From Malaya genurostris (taxonomy: Eukaryota; Arthropoda; Insecta; Diptera; Culicidae): DNA of 64,000 nucleotides. Below are positions 23,309 through 35,366 of the stretch, in pieces. The DNA lies in assembly GCF_030247185.1 (NCBI RefSeq), contig NC_080572.1, positions 6,527,007 to 6,591,006 of the forward strand, in the 5' to 3' direction. A program made the position numbers and the translations under genes. The first letter of the stretch is position 1, and the number at the start of each line of letters is the position of its first letter. The notes beneath the pieces are model-generated. The model saw only the letters and a list, made by a program, of their open reading frames with translations. It was not told the DNA's origin and ran no database searches.

Positions 23309-23639
23309 CCCTAAATCACGGTGGTATCACGCGAGCATCCTGATACAACGATGATTTCCGTACTACGGTAATTTATCGTTGTACTGGGCTAAATCACATC
23401 ACTGGTTTCTGCTACCAGCGCCATTGGTCAGCGATGGTGAACTCATGAAACAAATATTTCCTTCTTCTGAGTATCAAATAAACCATAAAATTTGATATGA
23501 GTGAAACTGTCATCCGATGAACACTCACACACAAAACTTGTTTAATAATTCAGAGAGGCATTGATTATATCTGTCATAAATCAATTACTAGGAATTAGGT
23601 TTTACACGATGACGACACAAATGAACTGCCGATGAATCA

Positions 23640-23899
23640 AGTTCATTTTTGACAGCTGCCGTGTTTTTGTTTTGTTTGACGACTGTAAATAAAAAATTGA
23701 AAAATGACGAAAAAGTGCCTGTTAAAAACGTGTTCCACAGTGAAAAGAACTAAAAAGATTGCCCTGTATGCGTTTCCAGCATCCAGGAGAGATATTTGCA
23801 TAGATCTGTTTAGTATGAGGCGACTCGCAATTTTTAAATTCAAATGATGAACTTTTAAACTGTAAACAAATACACGGCGGCTGTCAGAAAAAGTTCATT
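23640..23899. mobile_element. 244-bp THAP-bearing mini-element, 8-bp target duplication
   Basis: The core 23648-23891 is bounded by AGTTCATT at 23640-23647 and 23892-23899. The ends are inverted: left TTTGACAGCTGCCGTG, right complement TTTTCTGACAGCCGCCGTG, and the match continues into GTTTTTGTTT / GTATTTGTTT. Between the arms lies a 47-codon ORF resembling the start of a THAP domain. P-element-type transposons combine an N-terminal THAP domain with 8-bp duplications, so a P-like non-autonomous derivative is the best guess; hAT also makes 8-bp duplications. Confidence 0.6.
23704..23847 (+). CDS. THAP-domain N-terminal fragment, 47 aa
   Basis: The short frame begins MTKKCLLKTCSTVK and continues KKIALYAFPASRRD. 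The spacing C-x4-C, hydrophobics and then a FP pair matches the first half of a THAP zinc finger (C2CH, DNA-binding), whose His and last Cys would lie further downstream and are absent. The frame ends at TGA 23845-23847 after IFKFK. It is probably the truncated first exon of a THAP-containing transposase kept inside a mini-element, not an active protein. The assignment rests on the N-terminal pattern only. Confidence 0.45.
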   Translation: MTKKCLLKTCSTVKRTKKIALYAFPASRRDICIDLFSMRRLAIFKFK

Positions 23900-24084
23900 C
23901 TACTCATTCAGTACGGTTATGTCATGTTCGTGTAAAACTTAATACACTTCAAACCGCAAAAATTTTTGGTTTCTATATTATCGATCATCAGAGCTGAGAA
24001 AACAAACTAGGTTTTGAGTTATTTCGTTTCACTGTATATTCATTCTGTGTGCAAAACATATCTGCCACCTCATCGTTGTACACG

Positions 24085-25370
24085 TAAAGCTTGCTTCAGA
24101 TAGAATTGGAACAAAGACAATTGTCTGTATTTCAGTTATTTATTATTGAATTCAAGATCTTTTTTTATACAAATGAAACGTTTTCTTCATACTTTTAAGA
24201 AAAAAATACGGATAAAATTATTCGTCACGCTTTCGAAGGAATTCTCGAATTTTTTTCCTGTAACACGGCTCATTTGGTGGCGAACACCTTCTTCGTCCAT
24301 CGTTTCAGCTATCTTATTTCACCCGGTCGTCATCTGATTGATGTCTTTGACAACCTTTCCCTTTGCCTTGAGTCTCCTCTTCATGATTGCCCAGTATTTC
24401 TCAATAGGGCTGAACTGGGGACAGTTGGGTGGGTTAAGGTTTTTCGGAACAAACTGGACCCCTTTCCCTGCATACCATTCTTGAACGTCTTTGCTGTAAT
24501 GACAGTTTGCCAAATCTGGCCAAAACATTACGGGATGGTCGTGGGATGGAGAGAACGGCAAAATTCGTTTTTGGAGACACTCCTTTTGGTATAGTTCCGA
24601 TGTCATTGTCTTATTTGTAACGAAAACTTTCGTTTTTGCCACAGCTGCAAATACCCTCTCAAATCATAAATTTGCTTTCAAATTTGTCGGCAAAAACAAA
24701 TTTAAATTTGGCTGGAACATCCTCCCGAGCTGTTGCCAAGTAAACTTTTTGACCTGGGATTTGCCCGAAGTCAGCCTTGACAAAGGTTGTATCGTCCATC
24801 AGAAGACACCCGTCGAACTTGGTCAGCACCTGGTCATATAGTTTCCGAGCACGAATTTTGACCACACTATTCTTTTTTATGGTCCGATTTGGCTGTTTGC
24901 TAGCTCGACTTGATTCCTTTCCGGAGTCGAGTTCTCCTCACGGTACTATGGGCAGCACAGAATTTTCTGGCCAAATCACGGTCCGACAGATTAGGATTCC
25001 TCTTAATCGTCTTCAAAATATTACCACGCAGTTTCCTGTCGACAGTTCCACTCCGACGATTGGCTTGAGGCTTCCGAATTGTCGTCAATGTTTCCTTATA
25101 CCGTTTGATAACGCGCCATACGGTATTTCTGGGCAATCTCAGCTGTTTAGCTAGCCTAGATGCAGACCGCAATGGATTTTTCAAATAACTGTGCACAATT
25201 TTTTCCCTTCTTTCGGCTTCCATGTTGATTGTTTACAAAGTACAGTCGATTTGCGGAATATCAAAAATCATACGTGAAGCTGACTTATACCAAGAACTTT
25301 CAAATCCGTCCACCAGAAGCGCCACAATATGAGAAAAAGTTTGTTCTAAACCTAATTGGAACAAGCTTTA
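24085..25370 (-). mobile_element. DD37E Tc1-like transposon (ITmD37E type), decayed
   Basis: The element spans 24087-25368 (1282 bp) between TA dinucleotides at 24085-24086 and 25369-25370. The termini start AAGCTTGCTTCAGATAG on the left and, inverted, AAGCTTGTTCCAATTAGG on the right, with similarity continuing over roughly 27 bp. One transposase gene on the minus strand fills most of it. Length, TA duplication and DD37E spacing fit the mosquito ITmD37E family. Coding lesions show that it is inactive. Confidence 0.85.
24180..25223 (-). pseudogene. DD37E Tc1-like transposase, frameshifted
   Basis: The start is at 25223 (MEAERREKIVHSYLK). Paired helix-turn-helix regions follow (RSASRLAKQLRLPRNTVWR; NLSDRDLARKF). 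The catalytic domain has CLLMDDTTFVKADFGQIPG (first D), VMFWPDLANCHYSK (second D) and FSPIEKYWAIMKRRLK (E). I count 37 residues between the second D and the E. Lesions read directly: a short deletion (about 5 nt) near 24905, TGG-to-TGA near 24658, one base lost near 24645, and another TGG-to-TGA near 24318. The C-terminus is ragged after RVTGKKFEN. Confidence 0.85.
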
Positions 25371-25599
25371 CAGCGTTGTACAGAAATCATTGTGCGAAAA
25401 TCACATGTCTATCAGCGGTATGAAACAATTTCCCGGTTAGGAGTTAGCTACGGGTTCGAGTACCGTCGTTACCTCAGGGTAACATTTTCGCGGTTTTCAT
25501 TACATCATTGTGTTCATATGTCCATTTTCCTATCTGTTTTCCCCGTTAGATACTGATCATATTAGTGTCAGAAAGTTTTTTTTGCTCCAAAGAGGCGAA
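25371..25599. other. Spacer with a weak tRNA-like word
   Basis: GGGTTCGAGTACC near 25451 resembles a B box, but I cannot fold a tRNA around it. Nothing else is recognised. Confidence 0.3.
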
Positions 25600-27475
25600 G
25601 GACCTTAAGATAAAAACTTCTACAATCGAAACAAAAAAACAACATGCATCTATTTATATAGCAGAGTTAGCAGCAGTTAATTATAACTTGAGTGTAATCG
25701 TCACATTATTTCCTCTTCAAAGATAGTCTGAGCGCAATTGAAGCCATTCGCTCAAACATTGCTGGCAAGAAACAACCGTTTTTCTAGGGCAAAATAAGAC
25801 AGTATCTGAACAAATAATAATAATTATCAAATCACTATGGTCTGGGTCCCACCTCATTGCTCCATTCCTGACAAGTAAAGACAATTTAGCCAAATGTGGT
25901 GATCTTGAGGGTTATGCGCGACTAATTGCGTTCAACGAATACTATAGCGCGTCTAGCCAAAGAACAAAACTTCTTGGGATAACGATGATCAGAAATATCA
26001 ACAAAGGCGTGGTTCAGGGGTCTGGGTGTGAGTAGTGATTTCATTCGTGTGATGTTCAGACTCATGTCCAATCATACACGATAGACGAATATCTCATTCG
26101 TATCGAACTTTCCAAAACTAATCATTGTACTTGTGGCGAAGGCTATCACGATATTGACCATCCCAAGTAGCACATGTAACTTGTTCATAAAAAATAAAAA
26201 TAAAACAGATGCTGTATAATGGTCGCATGACAAACACGACGAAACAAATCGTATTATGATAGTGACAATGGAGTCAAAATAATGTTACGAATTGACATCT
26301 CATCATACTAAGTGACAATAAGTTCCAACGTAACTTTTCGGTAATCTAACTCTTACGACGTGCTCGCATTGACTGTTTTTAGTCGCCAACTGGTCACCGT
26401 AACAAAATGTCAAATGAAAAAGTGACACACTATAAGGCAAATTTAAGTAATGGTTTTATATCGGTTACAGTACTCGTTGTGATGCAACAAAGAAATACAA
26501 TTACAGTGTCGGTTGAAAGCTTCCGTACATTATCCCGGACAATAATGTTAAATAAAAAAGTAGAATAAGTAGAAAATTCCTTTGGTTTAAAAAATTGGCT
26601 AAAGTTAAATCTGCGCTTATACGCAAATTTTTTGACGGTACATGTGCGAAGCAAACTTGTTTCGTTTTGGAAGATACATTTGCACTACCAAAGAGAATAT
26701 TTCTACACTTTGTCACGGCAGTGTATGCATGGAAAAACTTATGTCAATGGCAACCATTATGACCAGGGAATAAAATATTAATTGAATTTGAAAAAAGTGC
26801 AATTTTTAATTATTGCGATTGGTCAACTGTTTTAACTTTGGCATATGAAAAAACTAATATTAATCACAAAAAACTTCTAACTGAACACATTTCGGCATTC
26901 TAGCTGTAAATTTCATTACGGGAATAAAAAATATGATTATTATTTCGTATGTCAATGTTCTAAAACCCAAAATATCGAAGGCGCGCACGTTTTCAATAAG
27001 TATAATGATCAACTTCACCATAAATATCGAATAGCACTTAGATTTTGAGTAGATATAGTGAGTTTAAAGAATATTGAATTCTATATTTTAGCTCTCATTA
27101 TCTAATACCAATTTTTGGTCGAAAATGTTGAATGGGAAAAACATCAACAAATTGTAACTTATATTTTCCGTTTCATTGTGACATGTGCGTGTGATGTGCG
27201 CGCTGAATCAAATCAAATATTCTTTACTGAGAAGTTGTTTGGCAACCTTTGGTAAGTCGCACAAGCTCCACCTCTTACGCTTTTCAGGTTACATAGCAGT
27301 TATAATGCACGTTTCAAAGTCTTAAACTTGCTCCATGAATTTGTGTCATATAAGTTACTGTCATTGAAATGTAATAACGTGTGCTACTTGGGATGTCGTT
27401 TGAACATTCATAGAATATCGTGATGTCAGGTCTCAATTAATAAATCCATTGCGTACCCAAGGTAGACTATCCAAA
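25600..27475 (+). pseudogene. I-group LINE RNase H and C-terminal fragment, split by a TIR element
   Basis: 25600-26161 carries scrambled frames of the RNase H region (SIYIAELAAV-like near 25650; VWVPPHCSIPD-like near 25845; the following LAKCGDLEGYARLIAFNEYY). It continues to the cysteine-bearing tail (NHCTCGEGYHDID near 26130). The match breaks at 26161 and resumes at 27393 with the next bases of the same segment (TGTCGTTTGAACATTC... compare 48906), then the QINPLRTQGRLSKV-like end near 27470. Heavily mutated. Same family as the copies at 32.4 and 45.1 kb. Confidence 0.7.
26160..27394. mobile_element. 1.23-kb TIR element inserted in the I-group fragment
   Basis: The ends are CCCAAGTAGCACA (26162-) and its inverse TGTGCTACTTGGG (-27392; position 4 from the inner end differs slightly in extension). 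AT flanks both sides (26160-26161 and 27393-27394). Removing the insert restores the neighbouring LINE sequence GACC-AT-GTCG as in the copy at about 48900, so the borders are exact. Frames inside (71-74 codons at 26430-26716 -) are not recognised. It is probably non-autonomous; the superfamily is unknown. A 2-bp AT duplication is unusual next to the common TA. Confidence 0.75.
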
Positions 27476-27479
27476 GTCT

Positions 27480-27965
27480 TTTTTGTAACTAAAATCTGGG
27501 ATTTCATCCGCAGCTGTAAACACCTAGCCAGACCATACGCTCGCTTGCGCACTCATCAGTAAAAACAAACCTTAACTTTGCTAGGAACATCACCTTGGCT
27601 TTATAAAACGTAATGACTGAAGCTGCTATAATCTATCTTTACGTACGTTTCATTGCCCAAGGGGGTTCATCTTTTGTAGTTCGTTAGAACCTCATTGTAC
27701 AAGTTTCGGGCTAGTTTATGTACACTATATTCTGTTTCAGTGTTCTGTTAAGTTACTTCTTCTGAAGCTGTTTTGGCTGACATTTCATTTCTTGGTGATA
27801 TCATAATCCGACAGACCTTAAAACACCAACAAAGCCTGCTATTAATAAATGATATAAAAAAAACCTTCAAATGCTGCTTTAGGTTACGACGCTTGTTGTG
27901 ATCTTGTCAATCGATAGTATGTCGCTCACGGAAACGTTCGAGGACAACAAACACGGTCGCCACAG
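27480..27965 (-). pseudogene. Second DD37E-type transposase remnant
   Basis: The minus strand gives ARNLYNEVLTNYK, GNETYVKIDYSSF, SQGDVPSKVKVCF and VTKKTL in shifting frames. These correspond to the ARKLYDQVLTKFDG, DDTTFVKADFG, REDVPAKFKFVF and VTNKTM segments of the transposase at 24.2-25.2 kb. It is more diverged than that copy, so a different lineage or much older. No TIRs were located. The HTH region may lie between 27965 and 28150, but I cannot show it. Confidence 0.6.
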
Positions 27966-28172
27966 ATTTTCAAAAAGGGTGTCCAAAATTATCTTTCGGT
28001 TCGCAATTTTCATCAAGTATAACTTTTTTGAACAGAATAAATCATGACGAAATTTTCAACGCTGAAAAATGAAGCATTTCACAGCAAACTACTGCCAAAA
28101 CATTCCAGATTCGACGCTTGTATACTTAATTCACGAAATCGCGTTGAAGGCTTATTGATAGGTATCTCCTAA

Positions 28173-29083
28173 TATCAGGTGTACAACTTTGCTTCCGCCG
28201 TTTTCCGATAGGTGGCTGTACCGGCTGAGGCTGGTTAAAATATATAGATGATAATGCCTTTAAAGTGAGTGTGTACAGTGCCTAACGAATTGTCATCGCC
28301 GTTTCAGTGACAGTTGTTCTTGTTTTCGTATTATTCACGCTCGAAAATGTCTGTTTATGCGCCCAATTCTCGCCATTTGCGGGAAGTTTTACTTTTCTGT
28401 TACAATTCGAAAAAAATGCAACTGAAGCGCATCGAATGCTTTCAGAAACTTACGGTGATGCTGCTCTGAGTAAAAGAACGTGTCGGGAGTGGTTTCAACG
28501 TTTTCAAAATGGTGATTTCGATGTCGAAGACAAGCATGAGGGTGGAAGAGAAAAAACCTTCAAAGATGAATAACAATTTACTACGAGCTCTTAAAACCTG
28601 GTGAAACCATCACAGGAGATCGCTACCGAACGCAACTGATGCGCTTTAGTCGCTCGCTAAAAGAAAAGCGGCCACAGTATCAAGAGCGACATGCAAAGTC
28701 ATCCTCCAACACGACAATGCTCGGCCTCACGTCGCAAAAGCTGTCAAAAAGTACCTGGAAACGCTGAAATGGGAAGTCTTGCCCCACCCACCGTATTCTC
28801 CAGATGTCGCCCCTTCTGACTTCCACCTATTCCGTTCGATGGCACACGGCCTGGCAGATCAACATTTTCAATCTTTCGAAGAGTTGGAAAAATGGATTGC
28901 TTCATATATAGCGTCAAAAAAGGACTCCTTTTTTCGAGCCGGGATCCGAAAATTTCCGGAAAGATGGGAAAAGGTTGTCGCTAGCGACGGACAATACTTT
29001 GAATAATACATCTGTAAGCACTTTTTCGCAATAAAGCTTTAAATTTTGGAAAAAACGGCGGAAGCAAAGCTGTACACCTAATA
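28173..29083 (+). mobile_element. Mariner element with internal deletion
   Basis: The TIRs are TCAGGTGTACAACTTTGC (28175-) and, inverted at the other end, TTAGGTGTACAGCTTTGC (-29081), continuing into CTTCCGCCGTTTT. TA flanks both sides (28173-28174, 29082-29083). Total length is 907 bp, well short of the usual 1.3 kb, because the middle of the transposase gene has been deleted. The ends look intact, so it could in principle still be mobilised in trans; that is inference. Confidence 0.85.
28347..29005 (+). pseudogene. Mariner transposase, deletion derivative
   Basis: The true start is ATG 28347 (MSVYAPNSRHLREVLLFC). A base change in the A-run 28410-28416 shifts to the frame EAHRMLSETYGDAALSKRT, CREWFQRFQNGDFDVED (N-terminal HTH). 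The sequence then jumps at about 28572 from GREKTFKDE to YYELLKPGETITGD, losing roughly 130 residues with the first catalytic aspartate. After another shift near 28697 it gives the second D (LQHDNARPH) and then LPHPPYSPDVAPSDFHLFRS with the third D. It ends RWEKVVASDGQYFE at 29005. Non-functional. Confidence 0.85.
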
Positions 29084-29818
29084 CGATTTGAAATCTCTGC
29101 TTGTACCGAGACGGTGCTTTCATAGTTCACTAAAAACGTTATCTAAAAAGACAAGCATTGCGTCAACTCTTATTAAGGAAGAATTTGAAGCTATACTCGA
29201 AATCATTCAATACCCTTAGCTAAGCCTCTCTTTAGGCCATCAATTACAATAATGTATACTACAGTTTTCACATCAATAACAAGCGCAAGCCAGTCTATCA
29301 ATTAATCTAAAATCCTTTTCCATTATACAGTAGTTACTGGCTCAACCACTAGTCAACTCAACTGAGCCCTGTAGGAAAGATTAATTGCTCACAGTCGCAA
29401 TAAAAATCATTTACACAAAGCCCCTCCTTTTCCATGTCGCGCCATTGAAAAGCCTTCTTCTGTTAGGATTATCTGTGCGGTTTTCAGTGCGAATGCATCA
29501 CTGGTATAAACGTATAGTGCCTTGTAAAGTACATGCTCAACTAGATAGTAGCTAAGAACCGATCTGCAAAGCGACAATCACTTGTAGATTAATTCTGCAA
29601 CCCAACGAAAACGCGCTCAGCTTCATAAAATTACCATATCAATAAATTTCGTCTTTAGGAGGCGCAACCATGAGGTGATGGTTGGCACTTCACATTTAAT
29701 TGGTGGGCTTGGCAAGCTTTGAATCTGCTAAGTCAAAAATCAGTAGCTATTAGAAACACTGATCTGCAATAGGACTGTGCGCCATAACAAGATTTTGAAG
29801 CAGGTATAGTATAAGGAA
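29084..29818. other. Spacer, nothing recognised
   Basis: AT-rich sequence of about 730 bp. No ORF, transposon end or RNA motif stands out. Confidence 0.4.
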
Positions 29819-30890
<1,072 letters not shown>

Positions 30891-30894
30891 ACTA

Positions 30895-31060
30895 AATTCT
30901 TTTTTATGCGTTTTTTATGCGACTTTTTTTATGCGAATTTTCAGAGTTATGCGGTTTTTTTTCATGCGAATTTTCAGAGTTATGCGGTTTTTTTATGTTA
31001 AGTTTTAGAATTATGCGGTTTTTTATGCGGTACGTAAACTCGCATAAAAGAGACTTCAGT
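30895..31060. repeat. Degenerate TTATGCGG tandem array
   Basis: Units of about 33 bp built on TTTTATGCGAATTTTCAGAG and TTATGCGGTTTTTT repeat with drift at least four times between 30900 and 31040. The array then ends in the inverse word CGCATAAAAG at 31045. This looks like the terminal part of a small dispersed repeat rather than a satellite. Confidence 0.65.
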
Positions 31061-31129
31061 GTATATCATTTAGCTGGAGCGTAAACAACAATACTTTTTT
31101 TACTATGAAAATTTAGAATTTTGTGGCGA

Positions 31130-31500
31130 ATGAAGTGTATTTGTGGGGATTGTTCTTTTTCATTTTTTCAATGTGAAAAAATCATCCGCCAAGAGTCACC
31201 TTAGTTTGGTGAAAGTGTATCAGGAAAATACTCTAGCTGAGAGAACGCGTCGAAAGTGGTTTTCACTGTTTTAAAGTGGCAATTGAGATTTGGACGACGA
31301 AAACTTAGAACCGCTCAAATGTGAAGCTCTACCTCACCCGCCGTATAACTCGGACACAGCTTCTTCCAATTACTACTTGTTTCAGTGAATGCAGCATGGT
31401 CTGATTGCCCAGCACTTCTCCAATTACGATGCAATCAAAGGGTATCAGCGAATTGTCAAATTGAACTTGGAATTTGTAACCATTTTTTTGTCAATAAAGT
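31130..31500 (+). pseudogene. Mariner transposase remnant, internally deleted
   Basis: N-terminal HTH pieces (SLVKVYQENTLAERT, RRKWFSLF) are followed almost directly by C-terminal ones (EALPHPPYNSD, SSNYYLFQ, QHGLIAQHFSNYD). The first two catalytic aspartates are absent and the third is changed (TASSNYY instead of APSDYY). Stops and shifts occur throughout. The deletion pattern resembles that of the 28.2-kb element, although the sequences differ. No TIRs were found. Confidence 0.65.
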
Positions 31501-32366
31501 TCAAAATTTCTAACAAAAACGACACGAACTTATTTGCACCCATAATAATGAATACCCGGAAGTATAATCAAATTAACAATAATTTACATATTCTCCTAAC
31601 AACTTTCGGCCAGATAATACAGTTTCAAAATAGGTAAAATAAAATTTTGTATCCAAAAATAATGAAAATTTAACTTGCGGCACAGCTCAGAAGACGTAAA
31701 TTTGCCGGATATTTTGGTGTACATATTCCGAATTTTGGATAGACGTCTTCTGTCCAACAAAACTTATTTAATACTTTCAAGAAAATTTTTCGTGACGGAG
31801 AAACACGTCTGATTTCAAAAATTACTGTAAACTAAATCTGGGTTCGGAATTTCAATTCACTCAGATTTTTAAATAACTCTGTTCCATAACAATTTATAAC
31901 TTTTCAGAAAAAAAACAATCAATTTGATTCATCGATCTGAAATTTACCCTTACTCCTTACTCTTGTTTCATTACAACACTCTTTTTACAGAGCAAATTTT
32001 AGACACAAATACTGGAAGACCTATTAATTTTCTGATTGACTCGCGTAATTATCAAGATTGTGTTTTAACACTGACGTCGCTTAGCCAGTAACGTTTCCGA
32101 AACCGAGACTATTAGCAATAATACATTAAAACTTGATCTTTGACCCTTTCGCAGCTTTCAATCAAACCCATGTATGTCGGAATCTGTTCAGCCATTTTCG
32201 ATAAATTTGTGCAGCTAGTCGGTTACGTGCCATGTTTTGTAATCCATGTCATAATCGGTTGAATCATTATTGAGAAAATTGAAGGGATTATTTTTTTGGA
32301 ACGGTACTTTAAAACAAGCCAACCTTTTTTAATAAGGCTAAACTCTATTTTTTAAACGAACAAAGA
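31501..32366. other. Spacer with one short inverted repeat
   Basis: CAGAAGACGT near 31688 and ACGTCTTCTG near 31741 form a 10-bp inverted repeat. Otherwise AT-rich with nothing recognised. Confidence 0.4.
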
Positions 32367-32984
32367 TATTGTGCGGTTTTTTTTTCATAAATACGTTTAT
32401 TTCATAGACAATATACATAAGTTTTCCTTCGCCGTGGCATCCACAATACATAGTACTTTAAACCTAATACATTTCGAATATCATATAAGTATGTTGGTAT
32501 TCATTAGTTAATCTAAACACTGTTTTTATCAAGCGAGTTGCTATTATAAATTACATTAAATGAAATACATTTATTTTGTACATGATCTTATAACTATTTC
32601 AGGTTTGTTTGTATCAGTTCATCACTTTTATTTAATATGAGATAGCTGGCTATTGATTGAATTCATGGAAGAGAAAACAGTCTAACATAAAATAAAATTT
32701 AAATTGGAACTCCAATGGACTTAATGAAATAATAAAGAAGTTTCATGTAAGGAACGTTACGACTAGCAAGAATGTCGCGAACTGGGACATTGGATAGTCT
32801 ACCTTGGGTACGCAAGGAATTTATTAGTTGAGATCTGACATCACGATACTCCATGCATGTCCAAACAACATGGTCAATATCGCGGTAACCTTCGTCACAA
32901 GCACAATGATTAGTCTCGGAAAGTCCAATTCGAAGGAGATGTGCATCTAACGTGTAGTGATTGGACATGAGTATTGTGCGGTTT
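32367..32984 (-). mobile_element. 5'-truncated I-group LINE insertion with 13-bp target duplication
   Basis: The insert 32380-32971 (592 bp, minus strand) is flanked by identical TATTGTGCGGTTT at 32367-32379 and 32972-32984. Its 3' end is a short A-tail (the T-run just right of 32379 on the plus strand). Only the C-terminal ORF2 tail and 3' UTR were copied, as in target-primed reverse transcription that stopped early. The 3' UTR matches that of the copy at 49.08-49.35 kb closely. The perfect duplication suggests a fairly recent event. Confidence 0.9.
32699..32968 (-). pseudogene. I-group ORF2 C-terminal tail
   Basis: An 89-codon open frame beginning MSNHYTLDAHLLRIGLSE. It contains the cysteine/histidine cluster typical of this ORF2 tail (NHCACDEGYRDIDHVVWTCMEY: C-x-C...H...C) and ends FIKSIGVPI. 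The tail aligns with residues near the end of the full-length ORF2 at 51875. It is intact as far as it goes but has no RT or endonuclease because the insertion was 5'-truncated. Confidence 0.85.
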
Positions 32985-35366
32985 GTTGGTTAGGTTATAC
33001 AATTATATCGGCCAGAGCAATTATAATTCAAAAAACGATCCAAAAAGAAGCTTTAGAACGAGTCTGAAATCGTCGAAGTAGGTAGAGCCGAGAAAATATT
33101 ATATCTTTGGAACATAATATGTTCGCCATAATCTATAAACACACGATCCTAAGAGATAAGTTGATTTGAATTTGAGAAAATGAAGCGCATAGAAAAAATG
33201 CGGTGTATGGTTATTTCGCCGAAAAATAAAACTAAAAATATCGAATCTTGTGGCCTCTCAAATAAAATTAACTGTTTACCTTGTTATAAATATTACAAAT
33301 AGGGAATTAAGTCGCTCAAACTTAGAAAAAAAAGTCTGTGGCCCGGAGGGCCGAATGTCTTATATCAATCGATTCAGCTCGATGAACTGAACAAATGTCT
33401 GTGAGTGTATGTGTGTGCAAAATAAAAAGGCGTGGATCTCAGAGATGGCTGGACCAATTTCGAACTAGTTGCAAATCTTTTCTTGGACGTATGTACGATA
33501 TTGCTTCAGTTTTTTGGATCTAATGATTTCTTTCCGAATTATACAATTATTATTTTATGTCAAAATTTACAGTTTACAGTGATTGAACTTCTGACTACAG
33601 TAAACTTAAGCATAATATTTTGACTCGATTTGTTTTCAGAACGATTCCTTTTTGACAACACAGTTTTGTAGCTGTGACGTGTTTAAAAGGTATTTTGGAA
33701 ATCCATTTTACCCTAAAGTATTCAAGAAAATACATGTATATAAGGAAAATTTTAATTCATTCATATATTTTTCTGATTTTTTTTGTACTTTTTTCTATTC
33801 TTTCTAATAACGATTTTTGAGAGACAAACGAATATTGATGCAGAAAACATTCAAATCTATAAATAAAAGGTATACTTTCACTGCTAAGTAGATAAAGCAC
33901 GTTTTTTTATCATTTACGATCAGTAAACGGAAAAGTATTACAAAAATTTGCTCGATAAGTATTCTTGAAAAACTGGAACACTAATAAATTAATCTGTAAA
34001 ATTCAATCAAGACAGTGTTCTTCTGAGTTTAACGCATTATTTTAAATAGGAAAGAATTCAATTCGTCAATAAAATATACGTGAACTTCCTTATTTTGTGT
34101 CAATTCCAATGCGATATTAGAACATTCTACGGTTAGGCGAAATGACCCTTTCGGTAAAATGGATTCCTTTTACTGTACAATCCAGGTGTCAACATTGGTA
34201 TCTTTAGGAATTTGCCATTAAAAAATATAAAAAGCTATACCTCGAAACGTACATTCTACATCTTTAAATGCATAGCAATTCACACCAGCCATACTGCTAT
34301 TAACGGAAATTATGCAAGCAAAACCTTATTAACTCTAAGAATACCGCGCGGAAAAAAATTAGATTCGCCGCAATATGCAGCACTCACGAATCAATAAATC
34401 TGTCGAAGCGAGCCTCATGATCCCACAAAAACAAGCTTGTTTACAATGTGCTATCGATCGAGCTAATTCGCGTGCTTGTTTTTTGTTAGTACACAAAACG
34501 GCTTCTGCTCTGGTTGATTGCACATTCGTCGGCTTATTTCGAGATTGAACACCACAAACACCCTCCGGCGAACTATGCATAAATACCAGTAATTACCGCC
34601 ATATACGTTCGGTTTTCACTCTTATTAATTTCTAATTAATTATCGAAGCGACTAAACGAACTGTAAATTATTCTATATCATAGACACCGTATGCGAGGTG
34701 GCTCGAGAGAGGAGATGTAAACTGAGCAAACAGTTTCAACGCTGTCGTTTGGCGGCACTTGATCACGTAGAACATAAATCGATCACCAGCAATCGATTGA
34801 TCGACCTTGGGTGATTCGACGGCATCCAGTGGCAGCACTGGATGATGGTGCCAGCAACTTCATTTCTGCCGCGTGGTTCGAGAATTGCGCTGGCATAGTG
34901 AGAGGCATCACGAACTCCATAGCCCAGGCGACGCTCGCCTTCCAAACCCATGTCACACTTTACGGTGGTTATTACTTGGCTGTCCATATGTTGCATATAG
35001 CTATTGACGGCACAGATAAATCACTGGTAGTTAGAAACAATTCGAAGTTTCGATGTTTGTCCATTTTAATGGGAATGAAAATCTTTAATTGCTGGCCATA
35101 AATTTGCTGCCACGACGTCGTTACAGATTCTGGTGTGGTTGGTGTATTATCTACTGGTTGAGGTTTCATTGAAGGAAGGTCACAGCACAAGGCACTGTTG
35201 TCTACATCTGTTTAGAACAGGAACGTTCCAAATGGCACTCCTCGTTGATACGCACCAGACAATTTTGAAATGAATGAGTATTAACAGTTTCATCGATACT
35301 CACTAACACACTTGATGTCCTGAGCATTTAAGAAAAGAAATAGTTCAATGAACCATCTAAAGGAAT
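32985..35366. other. 2.4 kb, mostly unrecognised; fragment of a dispersed repeat
   Basis: 33330-33430 carries GGCCCGGAGGGCCGAATG, a cluster of GATGAACTGA and a GT-rich end. This matches the style of the dispersed repeat also seen at 36.53, 39.68 and 61.9 kb. The remainder, including 34380-35170 where base composition is more balanced, holds frames of up to 96 codons (34811-35101 +) that I cannot assign. Confidence 0.4.

Noticed and set aside
25430..25480. B-box-like GGGTTCGAGTACC, possible SINE
   Set aside because: No A box, stems or body could be found; a single box occurs by chance.
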